The notes under the pieces: generated by a model
Told to the model about the DNA's origin: nothing
The model's database searches: none
What the model saw: only the letters and a program-made list of their open reading frames with translations
Program-made: the position numbers and the translations under genes
Shown here: positions 24,669-32,593 of the stretch, piece by piece
Numbering within the stretch: position 1 is the stretch's first letter
Layout: every line of letters begins with the position of its first letter
NCBI GenBank assembly: GCA_017519415.1
Contig: JAFWSI010000007.1
Coordinates: 37,071 to 101,070, forward strand
From: Ruminococcus sp.
GTDB lineage: Bacteria; Bacillota; Clostridia; Oscillospirales; Ruminococcaceae
Length of the DNA: 64,000 nucleotides
Reading direction: 5' to 3'

Positions 24669-26138
24669 TCATTCATCCTCTTCCGTATCTTCATCGACCT
24701 CGCCGTCTTCTTCGCCGGCGCTTTCCGTTTTTTCATCGGCAGAGCCGATTATCTTTTTATAGCTCTTTTCCGCAGCCTCGGCCTTTTCCTTTTTAAGAGC
24801 CCTGCGTGCTCCCGCAGTCGCGGTCTTTCTGCCCTTTTTCATAAGAGCTGCCGCAAAGGCCACCGCAAGTACGGCTATTCCGATCATGGCGGCTATGAAG
24901 GCCACCTTTTTGATGTTGATGTCGGTGGAGGTATAGGAGAGCTTCTCCTTCTTTGCGAACTTCTCGCCCGCCGAGCCCGAGAAAACGCTCATCTTGAAGC
25001 TGTCCGACTTCTGACGCTGTCCGCTTACGACCACATATCCGAAGGCATTGGTGCCGATAGACTCAACGCTCTTCGGTATGCTTATCTGATCGAGAGCGGT
25101 GGCGATGAATGCGTCCTCGCCTATGGTCTTTACTCCCTCGGGAAGTATCACCTTGTTAAGCTTTGTGCAGTATGCAAAGGCGTTGGAGCCTATGCTCTCA
25201 ACAGTGGTGGGGATCATCGCGGTCTCGAGAGCCTGATCCAGCATGAATGCGGAATCCCCTATGGTCCTGAGTCCCTCGGCAAAGTCGATGCTCTTTATGG
25301 CCGCGCAGTAGCTGAAGCCCTCCTCGCCTATATTGGCTGCCGAGGCGGGCAGATGAACGCTTGTAAGGCTTCCGCAGCCCGAAAAGGCTCCCGCGGCAAT
25401 ATCCGTGATACCCTCGGGTATGATCAGCTCTCCGCTGAGCGAGGCAGCCGCACGGTATACGGTGGTACCGCCCTTGAGCATTTCGTCCTCGAACACGAAG
25501 CTGCTGTTGGCGGAGGCGTCTATCTCCTTGCAGGAGAACCAGCGTCCCATTGCGTTATCACCTATCGTCGCAAGTGATGCGGGGAGCTTCATGGTCGCAA
25601 GACTCGAGCACTGATAGAATGCGAATTCGCCGAAGGAAGTTATGGTATCCGGGAGCTTTACCTCCTTGAGACGGCTGCACATGGTAAAGGTAAAGGGCTG
25701 TATCTCCGTAATGGTGTCGGGTATCTCCACACTTTCGAGAGATTCGCAGCTGAAAAATGCATGGTCGCCGAGAGTTTGCAGCTTCTTCGGGAGCTTTACC
25801 TCCTTTAGAGCAGCACAGTTGTAAAAGGCGTTGCTGCCGATAGATGTGACGGAATCGGGTATCTCAAGTTTGGATATGCCCGTGCAGCCGGCAAAGGCTC
25901 CGTCGCCGATAGCGGTTATGGCCGTGCCGTTGCGTATGGAGGGGATATGGTCTATTATAGTAGCCGAGCAGCGCGTTATGGTGTAGCTGCCGTCCACCAG
26001 CTCGTAATAGAAGGAGCCGTCATAAAGGGTATCCTCGGCGCCCTCCAGCTGGTCTGCCGAAGCAGCAAAGGGTACACAGCAGACAGTCATCAGCCCAGCC
26101 GCAAGTCCTGCGGCAAGTTTTTTTATATCAATCCTCAT
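24669..26138 (-). CDS. Membrane-anchored leucine-rich-repeat (BspA-type) surface protein
   Basis: 489 residues: a signal peptide (ending ASA, about 28), about 12 LRR_5 units (IPDSVTSIGSNAFYNC type) to near 390, a C-terminal membrane helix (about 411-433, VAFIAAMIGIAVLAVAFAAALM) and a cytoplasmic tail. The tail is basic first (KKGRKTATAGARRALKKEK) and very acidic at the end. There is no dockerin and no sortase signal. It begins 11 nt inside the upstream LRR gene, behind AGGAGG, so the two are translated together. Likely a surface binding protein. Confidence 0.85.
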   Translation of the reverse strand: MRIDIKKLAAGLAAGLMTVCCVPFAASADQLEGAEDTLYDGSFYYELVDGSYTITRCSATIIDHIPSIRNGTAITAIGDGAFAGCTGISKLEIPDSVTSIGSNAFYNCAALKEVKLPKKLQTLGDHAFFSCESLESVEIPDTITEIQPFTFTMCSRLKEVKLPDTITSFGEFAFYQCSSLATMKLPASLATIGDNAMGRWFSCKEIDASANSSFVFEDEMLKGGTTVYRAAASLSGELIIPEGITDIAAGAFSGCGSLTSVHLPASAANIGEEGFSYCAAIKSIDFAEGLRTIGDSAFMLDQALETAMIPTTVESIGSNAFAYCTKLNKVILPEGVKTIGEDAFIATALDQISIPKSVESIGTNAFGYVVVSGQRQKSDSFKMSVFSGSAGEKFAKKEKLSYTSTDINIKKVAFIAAMIGIAVLAVAFAAALMKKGRKTATAGARRALKKEKAEAAEKSYKKIIGSADEKTESAGEEDGEVDEDTEEDE

Positions 26139-28377
26139 CGGCTTCTTCCTCCTGTGGGTCCTCGTTTTCCTCAGCGGCAGCCTCCTGCTCGAGGCGCTTT
26201 TTGCGGCGCTCGGCGGCCTCTGCCTTATGCTCTGCCTTCTGCTTCTCCGCTTTTTTCTTTTTTACGTTCTTTCCTATGGCTCTGCCTGTGAGCGCAAGCA
26301 CCGCGGCAGCTATCAGTCCGCCCAGCACTGCAAGGAAGCGCACGTCCATATTCTTGCCGAATACCTTGGCTGTACCCGATATGACCTCTATGCCGTTCGC
26401 CTTGGCGTACTGGTAGCCCTCGGAGTTTTTCCGCGCATATATCCTGAAACCCTCAACAAGGGTATTGGGGTCCTCTCCGTTGGCAGTATCTGCGCTGTCA
26501 TTATGGTAAAAGCCGAAGGCTCCGTCGCCGATATTCTTCAGCGACTCGGGCAGGCGCACGGAAAGCAGGGATGTACAGCCGTAAAACGCGTCGGAATCAA
26601 CGCTTTCGAGTCCCTCTGTGAATATGACCTCGCTGAGCTTTTCACAGTCCTCAAAGGCATAGGCACCTATTTTCTTTACTCCCGTAAGATCGGCTTTTTC
26701 AAGGCTTACAGCCTTTATGAACGCGGACTGGCATATCTCCTCCAGACCTGCCCTTGCGGTATATTCCCTGTCGGTCTTTGCAGCGGGATATCCTATGAGC
26801 TTCTTTCCGTCCTTCGTGTAAAGTATGCCGTTCTCGCTCATATAGTTTCCGTCACCCTCGGTGATGTTTATCTCCTCCAGCGAAGTACAGTACACGAAGG
26901 GCTCGTCGCCCTTCCATTCCTGGAGGCAGCCTGCCGCCGTTACCTTTTTCAGTGCGGAGCAGTTGCAGAATACGGAGCTTCCGATAGTCTCGGCTCCCTC
27001 AAACTCGATCTCCTCCAGCTTCTGACAGTTGTCGAAGGCGTTGTTGCCTATTATCTTTACCGAGGCGGGTATCTTTATCCTGACCAGCTCGGGACAGCTG
27101 TAAAAGCTCATCTCCCTGAGCTCCTCTACGGTGTCGGGCAGCTCTATTGTCTCCGCCTGGGTATTGGTGAATGCGGCGGGATATATCTTGATGACCTTTA
27201 TTCCTCCGAGGGTATCGGGGATCTTTATGCTCTTTTCCTGGGACTTGCAGAGGGTAAGGACCGCACAGCCGCTTACCTCGGCATACTCGAAGTCTCCGTC
27301 CTCCTTCCTGTCCAATGCGAGCAGAGCTCTCTGCTCCTCGTACTGGCTCGGAGTGAGGAAATCAAAGGAATTCTGATAGTTATAGTCCGTATCCGAATCC
27401 ACGGAATAGCGGTGAGCGGCGGAGTTCGGCGTACCTATAATGGTGAAATCGGTCTTTGCCTTCATTTCTCCGCTGGGATCGGTATAGTATCCGAAGGCGC
27501 TGTAGCCTATCTCCTCCACCGTTTCGGGAACTAAGATATGATCGAGGCCTGTGTCCGCAAAGGCGAACTGACCTATTGAAGTGACGGAATCCGGTATGGT
27601 TATATCCGTAAGATTCTTGCAGCCGGCAAAGGCTCCGCCCCCTATGGCCTCAAGGGTATCGGGAAGAATGATCTCCCCGAGATTATCGCAGCCCGAAAAA
27701 GCGTAGGAGCCTAAGGTATGTATACTTGTTCCGCTGAGGTCAAGAGACTTCATTCCCTTTAAGGAGCCGAAAGCAAAATAGCCCAGCTCCTCAACGTCTG
27801 CGGACAGCTTCACATCGCCGAGAGCAGTATCGTAGAAGGCTGCATTGCCTATTTTCTTCACGCCGTCGGGAACGGTAAAGCTGCTGCCCTCTTTGCACAT
27901 GGGATAGCAAAGGAGCTCCGACTTGTCCTTGGTGTAGAGCACTCCGTCCTCGGCACAGTAATTTGCATTGCCCTCAGCCACCTTTACTTCCCTGAGCTTC
28001 GTGCAGTACATAAAGAGGTTGTCCGCGGAGATATACTCGATGGAGGCAGGTATCTCAACGGAGGTGAAGGTATTGCTGTCGGGGTCGCTTCCGAGAGCCG
28101 TCCTGCCCAGCTCCGTTACCTTCATTCCCTCAAGGGTATCGGGTATGGTCAGGCTCTCCTCCGTGGAGGAGCAGTCCTCGATGCAGACGGTATTATCCCT
28201 GGTGACTGAATAGGAGAACACACCGCTCTTCTCATAATCGGGAGCAGCCGTGGTCTGCTCAGATATATCGGGTATGCCCCAGCCTTCAACAGCATGAGCG
28301 CTCAGAGGAGCGGCTGCCGTGGAGGCGCATATAAGGAGCCCCGCAATGAATGCGGCAGTTTTTTTACGATCGAACAT
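26128..28377 (-). CDS. Membrane-anchored leucine-rich-repeat (BspA-type) surface protein, large
   Basis: 749 residues with a signal peptide (ending AHA, about 29), two blocks of LRR_5 repeats (about 60-310 and 350-640) separated by a non-repeat piece, a membrane helix (about 680-700) and a tail. The tail is Lys-rich, then coiled (KAEHKAEAAERRKKRLEQ) and finally acidic. It has the same layout as the following LRR gene, which overlaps it by 11 nt; the pair looks like an old duplication kept as an operon. A binding or host/substrate-contact role is inferred. Confidence 0.85.
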   Translation of the reverse strand: MFDRKKTAAFIAGLLICASTAAAPLSAHAVEGWGIPDISEQTTAAPDYEKSGVFSYSVTRDNTVCIEDCSSTEESLTIPDTLEGMKVTELGRTALGSDPDSNTFTSVEIPASIEYISADNLFMYCTKLREVKVAEGNANYCAEDGVLYTKDKSELLCYPMCKEGSSFTVPDGVKKIGNAAFYDTALGDVKLSADVEELGYFAFGSLKGMKSLDLSGTSIHTLGSYAFSGCDNLGEIILPDTLEAIGGGAFAGCKNLTDITIPDSVTSIGQFAFADTGLDHILVPETVEEIGYSAFGYYTDPSGEMKAKTDFTIIGTPNSAAHRYSVDSDTDYNYQNSFDFLTPSQYEEQRALLALDRKEDGDFEYAEVSGCAVLTLCKSQEKSIKIPDTLGGIKVIKIYPAAFTNTQAETIELPDTVEELREMSFYSCPELVRIKIPASVKIIGNNAFDNCQKLEEIEFEGAETIGSSVFCNCSALKKVTAAGCLQEWKGDEPFVYCTSLEEINITEGDGNYMSENGILYTKDGKKLIGYPAAKTDREYTARAGLEEICQSAFIKAVSLEKADLTGVKKIGAYAFEDCEKLSEVIFTEGLESVDSDAFYGCTSLLSVRLPESLKNIGDGAFGFYHNDSADTANGEDPNTLVEGFRIYARKNSEGYQYAKANGIEVISGTAKVFGKNMDVRFLAVLGGLIAAAVLALTGRAIGKNVKKKKAEKQKAEHKAEAAERRKKRLEQEAAAEENEDPQEEEADED

Positions 28378-28430
28378 AATATTTCCCTCTCATTTTACGC
28401 GGCACAGTGCCGCTGATTCTATTCTTTAAC

Positions 28431-28459
28431 ATTATAGCACAAAGCCCGTGATATTGCAA
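28431..28459 (-). promoter_or_regulatory. Promoter of the LRR gene pair
   Basis: TTGCAA (28459-28454), 17-nt spacer, TGCTATAAT with TATAAT at 28436-28431. Confidence 0.7.
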
Positions 28460-28496
28460 CGCATTTCACTTATTTTTCGTATTTCACGCCGCTTTT

Positions 28497-29543
28497 TCAG
28501 CTGTTTCCCACATTTCCGCCGAACGCTTTTTCAAGGGTTTTCCCGAGGTTCTCAGCAGAGAAGCAGGCCTCACTGCGGAAAAGCTCCAGCAGCCTTTCCG
28601 TATTTTCCTCGCAGTACTCCACTTCCTTGGAGTAATCCTTCGCCAGCTCCGCGCACTCCTCAAAGCCGCAGGAGCCTGTTTCGGCCTCTCGGCAGCGGAA
28701 CATGACGTCAACGCCAAGCACACTGAACGCCGCAAGCTTTGTCCGGCCCAGCACCTCACCGTCGTACACGCTTTTCAGGAAATAGCGATATATGAAGTAC
28801 AGGGCGATCCTGCGCAGATATGTATGCCGTCCGCCGCAGCTGCCGATCTTCGGCAGGAGCTCCGCGCAATGTCTGATAAACGGCTTCCATTTCCCGTCTA
28901 TGGGCTCCAGCTCACCGAGGCAGGCAAGGATTTGCGCGGCAGCGTCCCCGTCCCCATTGCCTTTGCTCTCCTCCGGACCGGGAATATCTATGCAGCTCTG
29001 CACCTCCGCGGCTTTATCCATAACAGCGATAAGAGCCTCTCCGAGAGGCGTCTTTTCGTCGTCCAGCAGCTCCAGCATCTCACCGCGGGCAGCAAGGAGG
29101 AGCTCCATGAGCTCACCGTCGTATTCTCCCGAAGCCTCCTCATCTGGCACCTCCTCCTCGCAGAGCGAAAAAGGCCGCGACAGTATGAGCTCCGCCGCCG
29201 CCTCGCAGCAAAGGCCGATGCCGCCCTCCTTGAAGCTGCCGAACCACTCGAAATACCGCGGATGACAGCGGCAAATATCGCAGAGGCTTTCCTCCCCCAG
29301 CTCGGTGTAAATATCGCATAGTCCCCTGCCGTTCAGGAAGGGGCAGCGCTCGTCCTCACTGAGGACAAAGCTGCCGTTATGTATGCTCCTGCGGAGCCTT
29401 TCACCGAAATCTCCGCCGATACTTCCGTACAATGCCGCCGTTTCGCTGTCAATGTCTATCTCCCAGCCCTTGCAGCAGCTGTCGCGGCAGTCCCCCGCCT
29501 TGCAGCGGAAATCCCGGCAGTATCCGGGCGCTCTGTAAATCAT
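28497..29543 (-). CDS. FliB-like (flagellin lysine-N-methylase family) Cys-rich protein
   Basis: 348 residues. The N-terminal Cys cluster YCRDFRCKAGDCRDSCCKGW and later CPFLNGRGLCDIY and CDICRCHPRYFEWFG are the metal or Fe-S-binding pattern of the FliB/YkgJ-like family, whose name comes from methylation of flagellin lysines. The C-terminal half is helical (YFIYRYFLKSVYDGE). No flagellar gene is in the window, so the true substrate is open. Start ATG follows AAGGGAG. It lies downstream of the CapD terminator. Confidence 0.8.
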   Translation of the reverse strand: MIYRAPGYCRDFRCKAGDCRDSCCKGWEIDIDSETAALYGSIGGDFGERLRRSIHNGSFVLSEDERCPFLNGRGLCDIYTELGEESLCDICRCHPRYFEWFGSFKEGGIGLCCEAAAELILSRPFSLCEEEVPDEEASGEYDGELMELLLAARGEMLELLDDEKTPLGEALIAVMDKAAEVQSCIDIPGPEESKGNGDGDAAAQILACLGELEPIDGKWKPFIRHCAELLPKIGSCGGRHTYLRRIALYFIYRYFLKSVYDGEVLGRTKLAAFSVLGVDVMFRCREAETGSCGFEECAELAKDYSKEVEYCEENTERLLELFRSEACFSAENLGKTLEKAFGGNVGNS

Positions 29544-29570
29544 GGCATTTCTCCCTTTCCATTAAACAAC

Positions 29571-29594
29571 AAAGGGACTGATGTCAGTCCCTTT
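29571..29594 (-). terminator. Terminator overlapping the capD stop codon
   Basis: Stem AAAGGGACTGA/TCAGTCCCTTT. The gene's TGA stop is part of the left arm (minus strand), and GTTGTTT follows. Confidence 0.75.
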
Positions 29595-31527
29595 CTGCTG
29601 CTGTTAAATTTCTTGTTTCCTTTATGAGCTCCGCCCTGTTGAACTCCTCGGGAGTCGTAAAGGTGGGAACTATGTCGTGAAGCGCGTCCACAGCCGCGGA
29701 ATCGAGGTTTTCCTCGGCGGCGTTGCGGAGCCTTCTCAGCTTTCTGATGAACTCGTCGCCGTTCAGCTTTATCTGTCTGCCGATAAAGATGAGCTCGTTG
29801 GAGGTCTTCTGGAGTCCCTCCTCGTCCATGAGGAGCTCCTCCCTCAGCTTTTCGCCGGGGCGCAGACCAGTGAACTTTATTTCCACGTCCTTATAGGGCA
29901 CCTTTCCGTACATACGGATAAGGTTTTCCGCCAGCTTCACTATATGGACGGGCTTGCCCATATCCAGCACGAATATCTCGCCGCCGTTGGCAATCGCAGC
30001 CGCCTCCATAACAAGGCTCACTGCCTCGGGTATGGTCATGAAATACCTTATGACGTCGGGGTGAGTTACCGTCACCGGCTTGCCCTGCTCTATCTGCCTC
30101 CTGAAAAGAGGTATGACCGAGCCGTTCGAGCCGAGGACGTTTCCGAATCGGGTGGTGACGAACTCGGTGCAGCCGTCCTTCTCCTGGGAAAGATACTGTA
30201 TTATCATCTCGCAGCAGCGCTTGGAGGCTCCCATGACATTTGTGGGATTTACCGCCTTGTCGGTGGAGATCATAACGAACTTCCTCACCTTATGGAACTG
30301 CGCCAGCGTAGCCACGTTGAAGGTGCCGATGACGTTGTTCTTTATAGCCTCCATAGGCGAGCTTTCCATGAGAGGAACGTGCTTGTGAGCTGCCGCATGG
30401 AACACTATCTCCGGCTTGTAGCTTTCAAAGATGCAGTTCATGCGGTAATAGTCCCTGACGGAGGCGATAAGCACCTTGAGGTCAAGGGCGTCGCCGTATT
30501 CCATGAGCATTTCCTGCTGTACGGCGTAGGCGTTGTTCTCATAGATGTCGACTATGATTATCCTTTTCGGGTCGTACTTGGCTATCTGCCTCACCAGCTC
30601 TGAGCCGATGGAGCCGCCTCCGCCCGTTACCATACAGACCTTGCCGCTGATAAAGCGGCGTATCTCCTCGTTATCGAAGCGCACGGGATCCCTTCCGAGG
30701 AGATCCTCCATGCGTATATCTCTCATCTGCTTGAGGATAGGAGTATTGCTGCTGTCGAATATGAGGTTGCCGATAAAGGGGACAACCTTTACGGGAAGGT
30801 TAGTGCCCGCGCATATATCCAGTATCCTCTTGCGCTCGTCCTCGAGGCATGAGGGTATGGCGAATATGATCTGCTCGATATGGTGAATATCGGCAAACTT
30901 TATGATCTCATTGGTGGTGCCGACTACTGTGACGCCGCATATCTCGCTGCCTATCTTGCTTCTGTCATCGTCGATAATACATACCGGGTCATATGCTGCC
31001 GGAGCCTTGTCGTCCGTATTGTGAGTACATTTTGAGTTGTTTATCTCCGTCAGTATCATACGGCAGGTCTGACCGCCGCCCACTATCATGGTACGCTTTA
31101 CATTGCTGCTGTGCCCCGCCTCCGAGAAGGTGACGAAGGTCTCCTTGAACAGAAGCCTGAACAGGCATACGCCTATTAGAATGACAGCCGCGTGCAGCAG
31201 AGTATACGCAAGGTGTATCTCGCCGCGGACGATATACAGTATGATCGCCGCTGTCGCCGCTCCCGCCGTCACGCCGTAAACGCAGGACAGATAATCCCTT
31301 TTGTTGAAGAATCTCCAGAGCTTGTTGTAGGCTCCGAAGATCATAAGGTTTCCGCAGCAGGTGATAACGCCGATAACGAAGCTGGCCAGCAGATCCGAAC
31401 GGCTCATCTCCGCACCGAAGAATGAGAGAACAAAGTTAGCAATGAGAGCCGCAGCAACTACTATAAAGGCGTCTGCCAGCACGAGTATAGCCCTGCGGAA
31501 GCTGAACTTCTCTACGATTTTTTTCAA
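29584..31527 (-). CDS. Membrane-bound NDP-sugar 4,6-dehydratase/epimerase (CapD/PglF-like)
   Basis: 647 residues with four N-terminal membrane helices (about 14-150), a CoA-binding-like Rossmann domain (TMIVGGGQTC near 157) and a C-terminal SDR domain with MVTGGGGSIGSELVRQ near 315. Also present are an active-site stretch MISTDKAVNPTNVMGASKR (a Met/Lys-type catalytic site of UDP-GlcNAc 4,6-dehydratases) and GLRPGEKLREELL. It makes a modified nucleotide sugar for surface polysaccharide or glycan assembly. The start is a TTG; an in-frame stop lies just upstream. It pairs with the CpsB-like gene. Confidence 0.9.
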   Translation of the reverse strand: MKKIVEKFSFRRAILVLADAFIVVAAALIANFVLSFFGAEMSRSDLLASFVIGVITCCGNLMIFGAYNKLWRFFNKRDYLSCVYGVTAGAATAAIILYIVRGEIHLAYTLLHAAVILIGVCLFRLLFKETFVTFSEAGHSSNVKRTMIVGGGQTCRMILTEINNSKCTHNTDDKAPAAYDPVCIIDDDRSKIGSEICGVTVVGTTNEIIKFADIHHIEQIIFAIPSCLEDERKRILDICAGTNLPVKVVPFIGNLIFDSSNTPILKQMRDIRMEDLLGRDPVRFDNEEIRRFISGKVCMVTGGGGSIGSELVRQIAKYDPKRIIIVDIYENNAYAVQQEMLMEYGDALDLKVLIASVRDYYRMNCIFESYKPEIVFHAAAHKHVPLMESSPMEAIKNNVIGTFNVATLAQFHKVRKFVMISTDKAVNPTNVMGASKRCCEMIIQYLSQEKDGCTEFVTTRFGNVLGSNGSVIPLFRRQIEQGKPVTVTHPDVIRYFMTIPEAVSLVMEAAAIANGGEIFVLDMGKPVHIVKLAENLIRMYGKVPYKDVEIKFTGLRPGEKLREELLMDEEGLQKTSNELIFIGRQIKLNGDEFIRKLRRLRNAAEENLDSAAVDALHDIVPTFTTPEEFNRAELIKETRNLTAAERD

Positions 31528-31599
31528 TTTCTTCCCCCCACGTCAGCCGCTGAGGAACAGCCGACAATTATCCCTTCTCACAGCTGTCTAAAGCTGAGA

Positions 31600-32307
31600 T
31601 CAGAGTGGTGATGCTGTTTCTTCGCTTATACCGAGCATTTTGTCCGAAGCCTTCAGCAGCTCCTCTCCGCACTTCTCCCTGAGCATATCCCAGTTGGGAC
31701 GTCTGCCCGCAAGATTATGAGCGTCGCTGCCGAAAACGATCCTTTTTTTCTCTCCGGCGAGCCTGTCCAGCAAAGCCTTGTATTCCGGCACAAGGAAGGC
31801 CTCGTTGTTGAACTGGAACACGGCGTCGGTATCAAGCAGTTTTTCTATATTCTCCTGAGAATAATACTCAAGATACCTGTGTACATGAGCGAGCACGACC
31901 CTCAGTCCGTACTCTGAAGCAATATTTTCTATCTCCTCGGTCATCCAGTCCTCAAGATCGCGGAAGGGCAGCTCAAGGAGGATCATATCGGTATCCTCTA
32001 TGGCGAGCCTGTTTATACCGTGTATCTTTGAGATACCGTGCTCGACGGCCACCTCGGCTCCCAGAAGTATCTCGGGCAGAACTGTCTCTGGCGGAGCCTC
32101 CAGCTCCGCTATGCTCTCCCAGGCGTACTGCCGCCTTATGAGATATTCCGTCAGGGATCTTTCCTCATGGGAATAGAAATGAGGAGTTGCGATTATCCTC
32201 TCCACGCCCTGCTCCTTCATGAGCATAACCATTCCCAGAGCGGTCTCTGCGTCCTTGGCACCGTCATCTATGCCCGGAAGAATATGGCAATGATAATCGG
32301 TAAGCAT
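31600..32307 (-). CDS. CpsB/YwqE-type tyrosine-protein phosphatase (PHP fold)
   Basis: 235 residues of the PHP metal-dependent phosphatase family that dephosphorylates the tyrosine kinase controlling capsule or exopolysaccharide synthesis. Metal residues are seen in DYHCHILPGIDDGAKD, TPHFYSHEE, LLGAEV, VLAHVHRY and VFGSDAHNLA. The kinase (CpsD type) is not in the window. It precedes the CapD gene by 72 nt on the same strand, and a promoter with a palindromic spacer lies upstream. Confidence 0.92.
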   Translation of the reverse strand: MLTDYHCHILPGIDDGAKDAETALGMVMLMKEQGVERIIATPHFYSHEERSLTEYLIRRQYAWESIAELEAPPETVLPEILLGAEVAVEHGISKIHGINRLAIEDTDMILLELPFRDLEDWMTEEIENIASEYGLRVVLAHVHRYLEYYSQENIEKLLDTDAVFQFNNEAFLVPEYKALLDRLAGEKKRIVFGSDAHNLAGRRPNWDMLREKCGEELLKASDKMLGISEETASPL

Positions 32308-32431
32308 ATTCGGTTGCCTTCCTTTTTCTGTTCTTTTTATCCTGCATAAAAAAGCATATATTTTTTTCTGCTTTTTATAATTGATCCTTTTTTTGATCGT
32401 GCCGTATGATACGCACAGTCATACCGCTATC

Positions 32432-32461
32432 ATTATATAACAATTCGTATTGTTTTGTCAA
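32432..32461 (-). promoter_or_regulatory. Promoter of the cpsB-capD pair with palindromic spacer
   Basis: TTGACA (32461-32456), 18-nt spacer, TATAAT (32437-32432). The spacer holds the perfect dyad AACAAT-TCGT-ATTGTT (32439-32454), a good candidate repressor site. Confidence 0.65.
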
Positions 32462-32530
32462 TAGTTTATTTAAGTAAATCCATAAAATATTATCAGCCGA
32501 TAATGCCCGATATATTCACGGAAAACAAAA

Positions 32531-32563
32531 AAGGCGCTCCCGCCGTCAAAGCGGGAGCGCCTT
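32531..32563 (-). terminator. Terminator of the GH5 gene
   Basis: Stem AAGGCGCTCCCGC/GCGGGAGCGCCTT with a 7-nt loop, followed by TTTTTTG on the minus strand. Confidence 0.85.
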
Positions 32564-32593
32564 CATTCATTTTTATCCTTTTTTCAGCTGTTA

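Noticed and set aside
26227-27534. A 435-codon open frame on the plus strand opposite the large LRR gene
   Set aside because: It is antisense to a clear LRR gene, has no ribosome site or recognisable domain, and its openness follows from the repeat-rich composition on the other strand.
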